From assembly GCF_000004075.3 (NCBI RefSeq), contig NC_026656.2, positions 15,500,001 to 15,564,000 of the forward strand: a stretch of DNA of 64,000 nt, in the 5' to 3' direction. Below, piece by piece: positions 1 to 10,900 of the stretch. The DNA comes from Cucumis sativus (Eukaryota > Streptophyta > Magnoliopsida > Cucurbitales > Cucurbitaceae). Below the pieces are notes generated by a model. The model saw only the letters and a program-made list of their open reading frames with translations, was not told where the DNA came from and ran no database searches. Positions within the stretch are counted from its first letter, which is position 1; the number at the start of each line of letters is the position of its first letter. Position numbers and translations under genes: made by a program.

Positions 1-375
1 AAATATTGAAACGAGGGAGTGAGGAATAGTGACATATATGAGAAATGAGGGGTGAGGAATAGTGAAAGGGAGGAGTGAGGAATAAGTGAAACGAGGAATA
101 GAAGAATAAGAAAAAAAAAATAGAATAGTCATAATCCTTGAGACAAACATAGAATAGCCCATCCCACCAATGTGAGGGTTAAATGACCAGTTACTATAAA
201 AAAAAGGTTCAACACAAAAAAAAAATTTAAACATTTTACAAAATATTTATACTTAATAAAATTTGTACCATTGGAGGAAGAGTAAATAATTTGTCTTAAC
301 TTTTTTTTTTTTTGAAAAAATCCCAAGTAATTTTTGAAAAATATAAAACGAAAATAGAAAAAATGGAATGATTTG
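1..375. other. Upstream spacer with degenerate GAGGAATAG repeats
   Basis: No gene is visible here. Roughly the first 110 bases are a purine-rich degenerate repeat of a GAGGAATAGTGAAA-like unit. It is followed by AT-rich sequence with poly-A/T tracts. Short open frames here have no recognisable protein content. Confidence 0.5.
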
Positions 376-379
376 CAAT

Positions 380-582
380 TGGGCCTTTTTTGAGCCCGTA
401 ATAATTGGCCTTTTCCCAATCCGTTAATAGTGGGCCTTTTTCTAAGCCCGTATTAGTGGGCCTTTTCCCAAGAAGTAATGGTGGGCCTTTTCCTAAGCCC
501 GTAATAGTGGGCCTTGAGGATATCCTCTTGAGAAACCCTAGTTTATAATTCACCTTCGTTTTCCCAAAAATAAACCCTAATC
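380..582 (+). promoter_or_regulatory. RPL10 promoter: site II (TGGGCC) array plus teloboxes
   Basis: Five TGGGCC motifs occur at 380, 431, 457, 482 and 508, embedded in a degenerate 25-30 bp repeat that also carries AAGCCCGTAATAGT. They are followed by two AAACCCTA telobox motifs, near 533 and 572, about 35-80 bases before the ATG. Site II elements with teloboxes are the established promoter signature of plant ribosomal-protein and growth-linked genes bound by TCP and telobox factors. The motifs are seen directly; their role is inferred from the downstream ribosomal gene. Confidence 0.75.
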
Positions 583-614
583 TAGCACTCGAAGTTCTCC
601 AGCAAAACACAGCC

Positions 615-1821
615 ATGGGGAGAAGTATTGCTCTCTATTCTGTCTACAAATTGCAATTGAAATGTAGCATTTTTTTTTCTTTCTTTTATCTTTTCTCATT
701 GTTTTTGCATTTGGTTTTGCAGGACCTGCTAGATGTTACCGCCAAATCAAGAACAAGCCTTATCCCAAATCGCGATTTTGTCGCGGTGTTCCTGATCCCA
801 AGATTAGGATTTATGATGTTGGAATGAAGAAGAAGGGTGTTGATGAATTCCCCTTCTGTGTTCATCTTGTGAGTTGGGAGAAAGAGAATGTTTCAAGTGA
901 AGCTTTGGAAGCAGCTCGTATTGCCTGTAACAAGTACATGGCAAAATTTGCTGGGAAAGATGCGTTTCATTTGAGGGTTAGAGTTCATCCCTTCCATGTT
1001 CTTCGAATTAACAAGATGCTTTCATGTGCCGGAGCTGATAGGCTCCAAACTGGGATGAGAGGTGCTTTTGGTAAGCCACAAGGAACTTGTGCAAGAGTCG
1101 CCATTGGTCAGGTTCTTCTTTCCGTTCGATGCAAGGACAGCAACAGCCAGCATGCTCAGGAGGCTCTCCGTCGTGCTAAGTTTAAGTTCCCTGGTCGTCA
1201 AAAGATCATTGTTAGCAGGAAGTGGTATGCCTCTTCATTCTCATTTCATCTGATTTATATTTAGTTTCAATTCATCTCCTTGGAGTGTATATTTGATTGA
1301 ATCATAAATGTTCAAACTTTTCTCTTCAGGGGATTCACTAAATTTAGCCGAGCTGATTACCTCAAGTTCAAGTCAGAGAACAAGATTATGCCAGATGGTG
1401 TTAATGCTAAGGTATTTGATGCCTGATAATTGCAATTGCATTCCTGTTCTATTCTATTATAGGAGAATTACTTCTTTCATCAATTTGTTGCATTTAGCTG
1501 AAGATTGATTTACAAACTAAAGAAACGTGGAGGGGTTACTCCCTGAAAATGTTTTGAATGGGGCTTCCTTGTTAGACCTTAGGGCCATATTTTTAATTGT
1601 GATCTCTTGTTTTTCTGGGTTGTCCGTCACTTTTAAGGCACAATCACTGCTGCTATCAATATGTTTATACATTTTCTATAGTTTGTTGTGAGTTGCATTC
1701 TTGTTAATTTATTTTGAGTTAAACTCATGGTTTGAAAATTTCGACTGTGCAGCTTCTTGGATGCCATGGGCCTCTTGCAAACCGTCAGCCTGGAAGAGCT
1801 TTTCTATCTCAAACTGTCTAA
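615..1821 (+). CDS. RPL10: 60S ribosomal protein L10 (uL16)
   Basis: Structural protein of the cytosolic 60S subunit; the plant protein is also known as a NIK1 immune-signalling partner. Four exons are inferred: 615-624, 723-1224, 1330-1411 and 1753-1821. Exon 1 is only 10 nt (ATGGGGAGAA) and joins in phase to exon 2, giving a start of [19 protein letters not shown]. The total is 663 nt, 220 residues, the normal plant length. Highly conserved blocks are present: the [13 protein letters not shown] region, the [20 protein letters not shown] region, and [16 protein letters not shown]. The protein ends in GRAFLSQTV. All introns are GT-AG. It is convergent with ABCI10 downstream. I see no disruption, and the codons are fully collinear with the family. 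Confidence 0.96.
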
Positions 1822-2990
1822 GCTAAGCTAGTTAATTTTTGGATTTTGAAACTATGTGAGAATTAATGTCGACATCATCATCATTTTCTCTGTTTGAACA
1901 TTGTGAAATGAGCTAGTCTCTTTTTTGTTTTGATTTACTACATTTTGATATTGGAACGAAAGCTTTGTTTCTTTCTTTTGAGTTCTATTTAATACTTAGT
2001 CGCTGTAGAGTTTGATTTTTTTCAAAACCTTGAATAATGATATGAATGTGAGAATCCCCCAACTTCTACAATGGCATCTTCAAGCAAATCTCCATAGTTT
2101 AAAGGATAGGTTTCTCTTTTTCTAAAAATTAGCAAATGGTTTTTAAAAGAGGGAAACCGTAAAAAAGTTTAATGAATTTTGTGCAATTTTGTTTTTATTT
2201 TTGAAAAAAATCTATATAAAAATCATTTTTTTTTTTAAATTTATGACATGGAAAGCTTAGGAAACATGTCAAACAATTAATTTTTCAAAACACATTTGAA
2301 TCAAAAACCTTTAGTTAAAAAATAACCATTGAAAAGGATTCGCAAACAATTTGAGATGTCAATTAAGGTACTAGTCATGTTTACTTGTTTCACAAGTTGA
2401 TGCAATCAGAATAAAACCAATCAAAGGGAACATATAGCACCACAAAAAAAATCTCTCCTTCAGCAGAAAATGAATTCATTCTGAAGGAGGAGCAGCATCG
2501 TTGGATGATAGCGGTCCTTTATAGAGCAAGTCTATCGGTACATACAAGAAGTATTTGGGCTGAGCACATGTTAACGAAAGATCTGTCTTCTATGCTTCAA
2601 ATGTTAAGCAACTAATTATTTACTTCTCATTTTAATGGATGAACAAATATGTTCATATGCCCATTTATGTTCATATGATCAAACCATTTAAGCAAGTTGA
2701 ATAAATGGAAGGATAATTTTAATTGATGACAGATATATGCAAGTTTTATGTTATAATTAGATTGAATGTACTTCCCTAATAAAAAAAAAAATCAAATCTA
2801 GTAAATAATAACTAATAGTTTCCGTTCAAATTTGAATTATGAGGAGAAAGACTTCACACTTCTTTCAATATGTAACAAAAGAATGAAACAACAAAATGAT
2901 TTTATTATGTAACCAAGATGATACAAACTTATACACTACGGTGTTATAATAATGTGACAAGAAAAACATCATTTGAAAGAGAAATGACAG
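1822..2990. other. Convergent intergenic region RPL10/ABCI10
   Basis: This stretch holds the 3' UTRs and poly(A) signals of two tail-to-tail genes, with AT-rich filler. No protein-coding exon, RNA gene or clear mobile element was seen. Confidence 0.6.
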
Positions 2991-5900
2991 TCACGAATGG
3001 TAAATACGCTTGATATAATCTGATTGTTTTGTTTGGATGAAACTTTGGATACTTGCCACATCACCATGCATGACGACTTTCCCGTCTTCCATGTAGATAG
3101 CTCCATCTGCATACTCGAGTTCTTCTAAGCGATGGGTCACCCATAATGCTGTAACATCTTCAGAATTGTGTAAAGAATTCCTAACTGCTTTGATCACCCC
3201 CGTCTGATTTAGAAACACAAAAGGAGAAAGAAATAAGAGGAAAGATGCAATTTGTTTTGAAATAAGAGAATACCAACATATATTTTGTTTGTCTCCTAAA
3301 TTTTAAATGGTCTATTTTAGTTTTCCATTCTACATGTATTCATTTAGAAACTAAATTGTGCATTAAAAAAGGGATATTTGGGTCCTTATCATTATTTGTT
3401 TGCTCAGGTAAGAATTTAAGGATCAAGTAAATGAAGAAAGCTTTGATATTACATATAACTTCAAAACCTTGCAATAATCAGCACAGCATGTCAAAGTCTA
3501 CCGTTGGGATTAAGGGACAGAAGATTTATAAAATCTGCTTATATGATATCGAATACCTGATCATTCTCGTCAAGAAATGTGGTCAGTTCATCTAATAGAA
3601 GCACTTTACATGCTTCAGCCAAAGCACCAGCAATGGCAACTCTTTGCTTCTGACCACCACTCAGCGTTTGGACAGATCTCTGAGGAACAAGAATAAGAGA
3701 TAAATTAATTCGGCAGTTCTTTATAACTTCCAATTTTGATAAGCTACAAAGATATGGCTTGCCTGAAGGTAGCTAGACATGCCAACTGCACTCAGAGCTT
3801 CCAAAACTCTTGATTTAACTTCATCATTGTTCAAATTTAACTTACCGAGGCCAAATGCAACATCAGCTTCCACAGTAGGCATAACTACCTAGCAAACAAA
3901 AGATATATTTGTTTGCATCAAATGTTTGTTACAACAACAAGCAAAAAGAAGGATGAAAAATCTTTTTTGTTTGCAAGAATAGCATATGTATTTTATCACT
4001 ATTCGAATTTTCTAAATCTGACAACTTCGCTCTCTGTTTCTTTACCATCTTCTAAAGATATATTTTAGGTCAAATTTCAAACCTAGTCTTTGAATTCAGT
4101 CCTGTTAACAATAAACTATCAGAAGCTTCAAATACATCCCTAAACTTTTGATATTGAGTTCATACCATTAACATTGTTACTAAAATATTAACATAACTTA
4201 CCAATTAAACTAACGCGTGATCATTTGTAACGACGTGACACAAGAGAATGTGTCAACTATGTAAAATAAGGGTAAAATGGCAGAAAAATCTGGTGGGAAG
4301 GACAAGCTATAACACGTGACTATTTTATCCCACTAGTCCACTCTCCCATGCTACTTGCTGCCACATCATGTTAAATGATTACACCATTGTCCAGTCAACA
4401 CGCCACATCAACACTTAAGTAGCAATGCCAACAGCAAGAATGAATTAAAATTAAATTGAATGGAACTTATATAGTCTTGGAACTAGACACAGCTCACCAT
4501 CAAAGTTCAGGGCTTGCAGGCTAAATATGTAATTAAGCTAAACTTTATGCGTGAATTAGCTAATATTAAATTTCTTTTGCATTTTGATCCAAAGATGAAA
4601 TTAATCATGTTAGAGTGAGCTATGAGTCATGTACTTCTTGCATTTATATCTAATAATTATAGAGCTCACACATTACTTTTCCAGTGCCTTTTCTGACAAA
4701 GTCCATTCTTCAAATCAGTGCAGTGGCATAAAATTTTGAAAATGATTTCAGAAATAGAATACAGAAATCCTCTAGAGGATAGATGAGCCGCCCATACCTA
4801 GTTAGTAGTAACTAACACAATAACGTTCGCAGCTAAAGGCTCTGATGCAAATGCACAATTACTTCAAGTGCAAAAGGCACAGTTAAAACAAGAAATATTT
4901 ACTCAAAAGGAGGAGCTTTGCCATGTTATTATATACCAACAGTAAATTCTCTTTCAAGGTTCTAAAATCGGCTGCAATGTTATTATATACCAACTGAAGC
5001 CTGAAGGTTAAAACGATGAAGGTAACCTGATAGTCCGGATTTTGGAAGACAAAGCACTTTGGCTTCTTGACGTATACTGCACCAGATGTTGTATTCAAAA
5101 GACCAGCCAAGACCTACATAAGTGAACACATCAAGTACTTGTAAATACATCATCTAGATGAGCTACAAAAGTACAGTGACACATTAGGGCCCATTTGAAA
5201 ATCGTGTTAAATTGTGTCCTCTTTTGGGATATGAAGAAATACTAATCATAAATGGCATTGGCAATACCTGAAGAGTAGTTCGAGTACGAGCTTGAAATGT
5301 AAGAAAGCTACACTCTAAAGTTGAAGGTTCAAGACCGTAGGTTATAAACATAAAACCTAACATCCTTATTATTTCCCGAAGCTGACATTAGAATAGGCGG
5401 AGCCTCCACAGAGATTAGTGTCGTGTCATGGCACACTTGTTTAGTTACTTCACCTTTCGCCATATTAGGCAGAATACAAGTACTTGTTTGACGAAACGCT
5501 TTCATATTAGAACAGTTTTCAAATTCGTTTTCGAAACTGTTAAATTCAAAATGGTTAGTGTATTATGCATAGTGAAATCACTACTTTTGTGCTGTTTTTC
5601 AAAAATAGTAATCAAACAAGTACGGACTCAATCTAAACAACATACAACTCCTTTGAACAAAACAAAGTAACTAAACCACAGCCATTAGGTCCAAGAAGAG
5701 CAAAGGTGAGTGAATTTTGGTAAAACCTTCAAGAGGGTGGATTTTCCACAGCCATTAGGTCCAAGAAGCATCCAAAACTCTCCTGAAGGAATCCGGAGTG
5801 AGCAATCCCTAAGAATAGGCACAGATTTTCCCTGCTTTGTCGTGATCGAGAAGTTGAGATTGCGCCCCTCAATGGCTATATTCTCAGTAGTATTTATCCT

Positions 5901-6097
5901 GCATACACAGACACAAGAATCCAACGAAATAGAAGGATGAGAAAGGAGTTAAGGGAAAGAAAAGGAGGAAGAAGAAGTGAAAAGGGAATAGCATTAAGAT
6001 TATAATGATGGAACCTGGAGGGGGGATTGGAGAAAAGAGGAGAAAGAAGAGGAGGCGATGGGGCAACAAGATTGAAAGATGAACTCTTCAAAACCAT
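2991..6097 (-). CDS. ABCI10: ABC transporter I family member 10, plastid ATPase (CbiO/EcfA-like)
   Basis: Soluble ATP-binding subunit related to bacterial ECF/cobalt transporter ATPases; the Arabidopsis homologue ABCI10 (At4g33460) is plastid-targeted. Exons in coding order: 6097-6015, 5898-5727, 5113-5027, 3888-3763, 3679-3557, 3203-2991, giving 804 nt and 267 aa. The first ~28 residues are Ser/Pro/Leu-rich with no acidic residues, like a transit peptide. Walker [10 protein letters not shown] is at 74-82, the Q-loop Gln at 109, LSGGQ at 162-166, Walker B VLLLDE at 182-187 and the H-loop His at 221. All catalytic motifs are intact. Intron 4 begins with GC (CAG|GCAAGC), a GC-AG intron. Intron 2 holds a second copy of 23 bases of Walker A code. 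All exon phases agree. Confidence 0.93.
5676..5768 (-). repeat. 23-bp direct repeat of Walker A-coding sequence, exon plus intron copy
   Basis: The 23 bases at 5746-5768, which encode the LLGPNGCG region of ABCI10 exon 2, recur exactly at 5676-5698 in the following intron. The period is 70 bp. The flanks differ, so this is a short templated duplication rather than a longer tandem repeat. Confidence 0.9.
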
Positions 6098-7946
6098 TGC
6101 TGCTGCAGAAATGGTGAAAAGAAATTCGATTGTTCAAAATGAAAACACCTTGAAGATTGAGAGTGTTGTTTGGGAGTGATCGTTGAAGCGAGGCGACGTA
6201 CGAGGGTTGGCAGGCGTGGCGGCGGAAACTGATCGGCGGAGAGGTGACTGGTCGTCGTTAGAGCGCTGGAGAGAGATAGACGGGGAGCTGCCGCTTTTTC
6301 TCCTTTTTCTTTTTTCTAATTATACAAAATTTCCTTTATATTTGATACTTTGGTTTCAAAAATGTTCTTTTAACAAATTAAAGTTTCCATTTAAAAAAAA
6401 AAAAAACTTTTAGAAAAGGGTTTAAAAAACGCTTTGTCCCTCACTAAACCAATTTATTTTTATTATTTTATGACAAAGACTATGTAATTTACAAAATATT
6501 GAGTTTCCAATAAGATTATGCAAAAAAAAGAAAATTATTAAATTTTAACACTAATTTCTACCATAAAAATTAAATTATTACAAATTTTATTAAATTTTAA
6601 CACTAATTTTTACCATAAAAATTAAATTATTACAAATTTTAAAGTGCATTTAAAGTCTATAAACTAAACCGCTGCGAAATTAAAAAATAATATATTTTTA
6701 TGAAAGTTATAAATATTGGTTTTTCTTGTTACTCATAGAATTGTCGAAAATATAATCTATTACTCATAAAATATAAAATTTTGCGTTTGTGAAAATACTT
6801 CAATTAAATTTTTATACCAACAAAACATAGTTAATTTAATGGGCAAGAGTTGAGAAATGGTTAGATAGTTTTAATCTAATTAAAACGTTGATGACAGTAC
6901 TAAAAAAAACGTCAATAACATCTTGAACGAATTAAAACCTTGATAACAATATCATTAATATCCAATAACTAAAAGCATAATATATTAATCATACACGTAA
7001 AAAGAATTATTAAGATCATACGTTAGTATTGATATTAGTTAATTATTCAATAATGCAATTATGTTTTACTATTTAATTAATGTGCATATAAACTTGTATT
7101 TATGAAAGTTATAGTTAAAAAATAATTGGTGAATTATTATATCCTGAATAGTTATGTAATTTTCTAACAAAGTAAATGCATAGAATAGATATCCTAAAAT
7201 GGTGTGTTTTAGGACTTTTGCACTTCTGCACACTGCGAGTTCGAACCATAAACATTTGATATCTTTTATCTTCTAAACTAACCTTATATTTGATATTCTC
7301 AACTCTGGTATGTATTATCACAAAGTCTTGAATATAACTTGGTAAATAACATAACTTCTAATTTGATATTATATCATCAGTTTTATCATTCTGCGATAAC
7401 AACTAATTAAAGAGCAAAAAACTGGGTTAAAAAATATGGTGCTTCTTTTATTGATCTATAGGATAGGAATGGATCAAATTTATTAATATACATTGACTCA
7501 TTGAGCAAGCAAGAATTTGGGTTTAAGAAAAATGAAGCAGGAATGCTATTTTCACAAAGCTTACCCAACTTTGAAGTTAAGTAAACAATAATCATGACCT
7601 CTATAATACTCTTTTACTACACAACAAATAACATTTGTGTACCTCATTCGCTTGGAGAATCCCCAATAGGGAATGAACTATGATGTGTTTCCTTCTTGCT
7701 AGAGACTCGCTCTTACGGAACAAAGGTCGGAGAGATTGAGAAAAATCAGCCAAAAGGGTGCTGGCTACGAACCACTGTCAGGGTTTGAATCCCTCACCCA
7801 CAACTGACCAAAAAAGGAAGGACTTTTCTCTTAGAGGTAGGAAAATCAGTTGACTATCGAATCCAACTTTGGCCATTATTTTCATTTTCGTATCTGTAAT
7901 CAATTCCAAGTTGTTCAAGAATAGTAGCGTTGTTGACATGCAATAA
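6098..7946. other. Intergenic region between ABCI10 and the Apollo-like gene
   Basis: The first ~200 bases are a GC-richer leader and promoter for ABCI10. The rest is very AT-rich with one 52-bp tandem duplication. Near 7235-7250 and 7780-7800 there are short tRNA B-box-like strings (gagttcgaacc; gggtttgaatccc). They lack any foldable tRNA and may be SINE debris. No gene seen. Confidence 0.5.
6537..6640. repeat. Two tandem copies of a 52-bp AT-rich unit
   Basis: The unit beginning attaaattttaacactaat at 6537-6588 is repeated at 6589-6640 with one obvious substitution (c/t in the ttctacc/ttttacc part). Confidence 0.85.
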
Positions 7947-10900
7947 CTAGAAATATCCATTCCTCTTTACCCGTTTTCTAGATTTCATAAGTTCCACCAG
8001 CGAAGGAAGAGGCTCAGGCACAGGGACATTCATTGACCTATACAACTTTCTAAACTTGTCGTTAAATCCCTTTGAAGAACCGACACTTAAAAGATGTGAA
8101 TTACTACACCCTGCTATTCTGTCATTATTAACCATCTTTCCAACGTGTGTTTCAAGAATAATGGAGACATCTTTACAATTGTCTGCTAACTCTTTTTCCT
8201 TAACTCTACTTTCCTGCTCATGGACATGTTCTTCTACATCACTGTTGAATACTTCTGGCAGGTTATTATTCGTCGACAAAACTTTTATTTCAGAAATAGG
8301 GAGCTTAGTTCCATTAGAGTTAAGTGAGGCGTTTACATCAGCTGATAATGCATCATTCGCAAACTTCTCATGTTTTCCTTCGAAGTGAACTTCATCTTTA
8401 GAATTTACTGATGATTTGCCGCTCAGTTTACACTTTGCATCATGAATGGACAGTTCTGCTACAATATCTCCAACAGCTTCTACAGGCTCGTTCTCAGTAG
8501 ATGGATATGAAACTTCTTCTGACAACAAAGTGGCATCTTCAATGGCAAGTCTAGCTCGTCCAAATAATGTGAGAGGTGGCAAGTTGCTTGAAGACAAAAT
8601 GTTTAACATTTCTTGAGGAACAGGATACACTTTCACTGTTTGTGATTGAGGGTTTACGTTTCTTTGAGTGGGTGCTTCAACTATAGAAGAACAGCTCACT
8701 TCAATCACAGATGCATCTAAATCTGAAGAACTATCCTCAGCTATACCAAAAAGCTTCCATATTAGGCCATTTGAAGTTAAACTAGAACCACTGAGTTTCC
8801 TTTTTACGTAATCCAAATCCATGGCTCGACAACCAGGAGTGGTTGAAACAACCCATTTTGGTGCTAAAATTTGCAAGGCCCATTCTAGTTCTTCCTTTGA
8901 CGAGTGCATCGAGTAGCAAACATGCCAAATACCATGTTGATCTTTAATTGCTTCACTAATTATTTGTTTCCTTGAGTTCCAAATCTCTGACACTTCCTCA
9001 CGAACATACCACTGGGTAGAGGGTCGGATTACGAGAGGTTCAGACAGAAAATTGGTCTGAGCATCTGCAAGCAGTGTTCTTGCAGTTTGACATAGTTTAG
9101 GGAATCCATCAAGTAGATGAAAACGGGAGGATGGATCTTGAGTGAGGATGTCAGGGTTTATAAGTTCAAGAGCCTTATAGCCTGCTTTCTTGGATTCATC
9201 AGCAAATATCTTTGAACCAAATGTTTGGGACACTTGTTGCAATATATCTTCCTGTCCTAGAAGATTGCAAATCAGATATACTAGCGGAGCATCAGGGTGT
9301 TTCCATATGCAATTAATAATCTGAAAAGATAAATTATCTTAAATTATATACTGGTTATATATTATAAGAATGTAAATACTTAATATTCATTCTACCAAAA
9401 CAATCAATAATATACAGACGAACTAAGGGTTTAAGCAGAGCACAAAACAATGAAAAGATTTTCAGCCACCAAGATATACGCCATGAACTATAGAAATTTA
9501 TTGTCATAAGAAAGGTGAAGTTTAAAATTAAAAGAATCGTCAACAAGTTAACAAATGCCAGAGTATGAAATTTTGAAGGATCCAACATAAGAAATCTAAT
9601 TGAAACATGGTTTTTGTGCACAATTAATATGGGCTCCAAACATTTGTAAAGTGGTCCAAAATGATGGTATCACCCAACAACTCAAACGAATAGATATCAC
9701 ATGGTGCTACTTGTTTCATGATAATAATAAAAGGAGAAAAAAAAGGCATCAGCAGCAGCAGAAGAAGAAATATGTGGAACATGAGCTGCTTCCCATTAGC
9801 ATCAGGCATAAAAGGAACAGGGGGAGAAGACGTATCAAATAATTGAAAAGATTTAAAAAGAATTCAGAGAAATTTGCAGAAAGGAAAGGAAACTCTTATC
9901 ATTTCATTATATTTGCATATGTCAAAATTAGTCACGTAGAATCTTGTATTGGAGGAAACTGCTTAGGCAAGGTTAGGAAAAGGACACCACAGAAACATGG
10001 TTGTTGATGATTTTAGCCTACATATCATTACTCTGCAATGAACGGAGAAGCACAGAGAAACTTGAAGTTGAAGCTCTAGAACTACAAAGCAAGAATATAG
10101 ATAAAAGGGGCTAGGAAACTGTTAGACCCCCAATATTATATCAATACCGGAGGAGGGGAAATAAGTTTGTTTAGGGGGGAGACACGTGTGAATAAGTTTG
10201 TTAGGGGAGGGAGGGATATGTGAGTAATTGGTTGGGTAAGGTTAGGTTAGTTAGACATATAAATAAGTTTGTTAGGAGAGGGAGGGGTAGGCTTTATTTT
10301 TTTTGAGTTATTGAATCTTCCTGTTATTTCTTGGGAGAGAGGGAAACAGAGGATTGTACGTTCTGCTACATTAAATCAATAAGATAGAATTCTCAGTTGG
10401 ATTTGGCTACGAGTTCCATCAGAAACCAAAAAGGTTCTGCAGAAGATCTTACATATAGGCTATAGCTATGTCAAAGATATACACATCCATGAAAATAAAA
10501 TACAAAAAGGAAATTTGTATGTTGACATGACATTAACAGACAGATTTCATGATTGAAAATCTACAGGGCATTCACTTGATTCTCAAATCTCAAAACGTAT
10601 TAAATAACTGAACAATGTTACCTGATGTATTGATGAATGCCTGCTAGGGAATTGTTGAAAGAATCTACCAAATGTACAGTCTAAAAAAATCAGATCCAGT
10701 TTACATCTTGGCTCTTTACCACTTTTTCCACGATACTTCTCAGGTAAGTTCTGTAGGCACTCAGGAGTTAATCTACAATCACCCGTATGCAGAACATTGC
10801 CAAAATAGCCTTCAAATAAGAACATAACAGCTCCTAGTCCATGCCAGAGAAATATATCATTTGTCAGCTTCTAAATGGTGATAACATTAAATATTCGAAT

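Noticed and set aside
1062-1253. Second-frame ORF over RPL10 exon 2
   Set aside because: Shadow of the real RPL10 frame; many other track ORFs inside annotated exons were rejected for the same reason.
7770-7805. tRNA-like B box (gggtttgaatccc)
   Set aside because: No acceptor stem, anticodon arm or A box at the correct distance; at most SINE debris. Same decision for 7,235-7,250 and 63,900-63,925.
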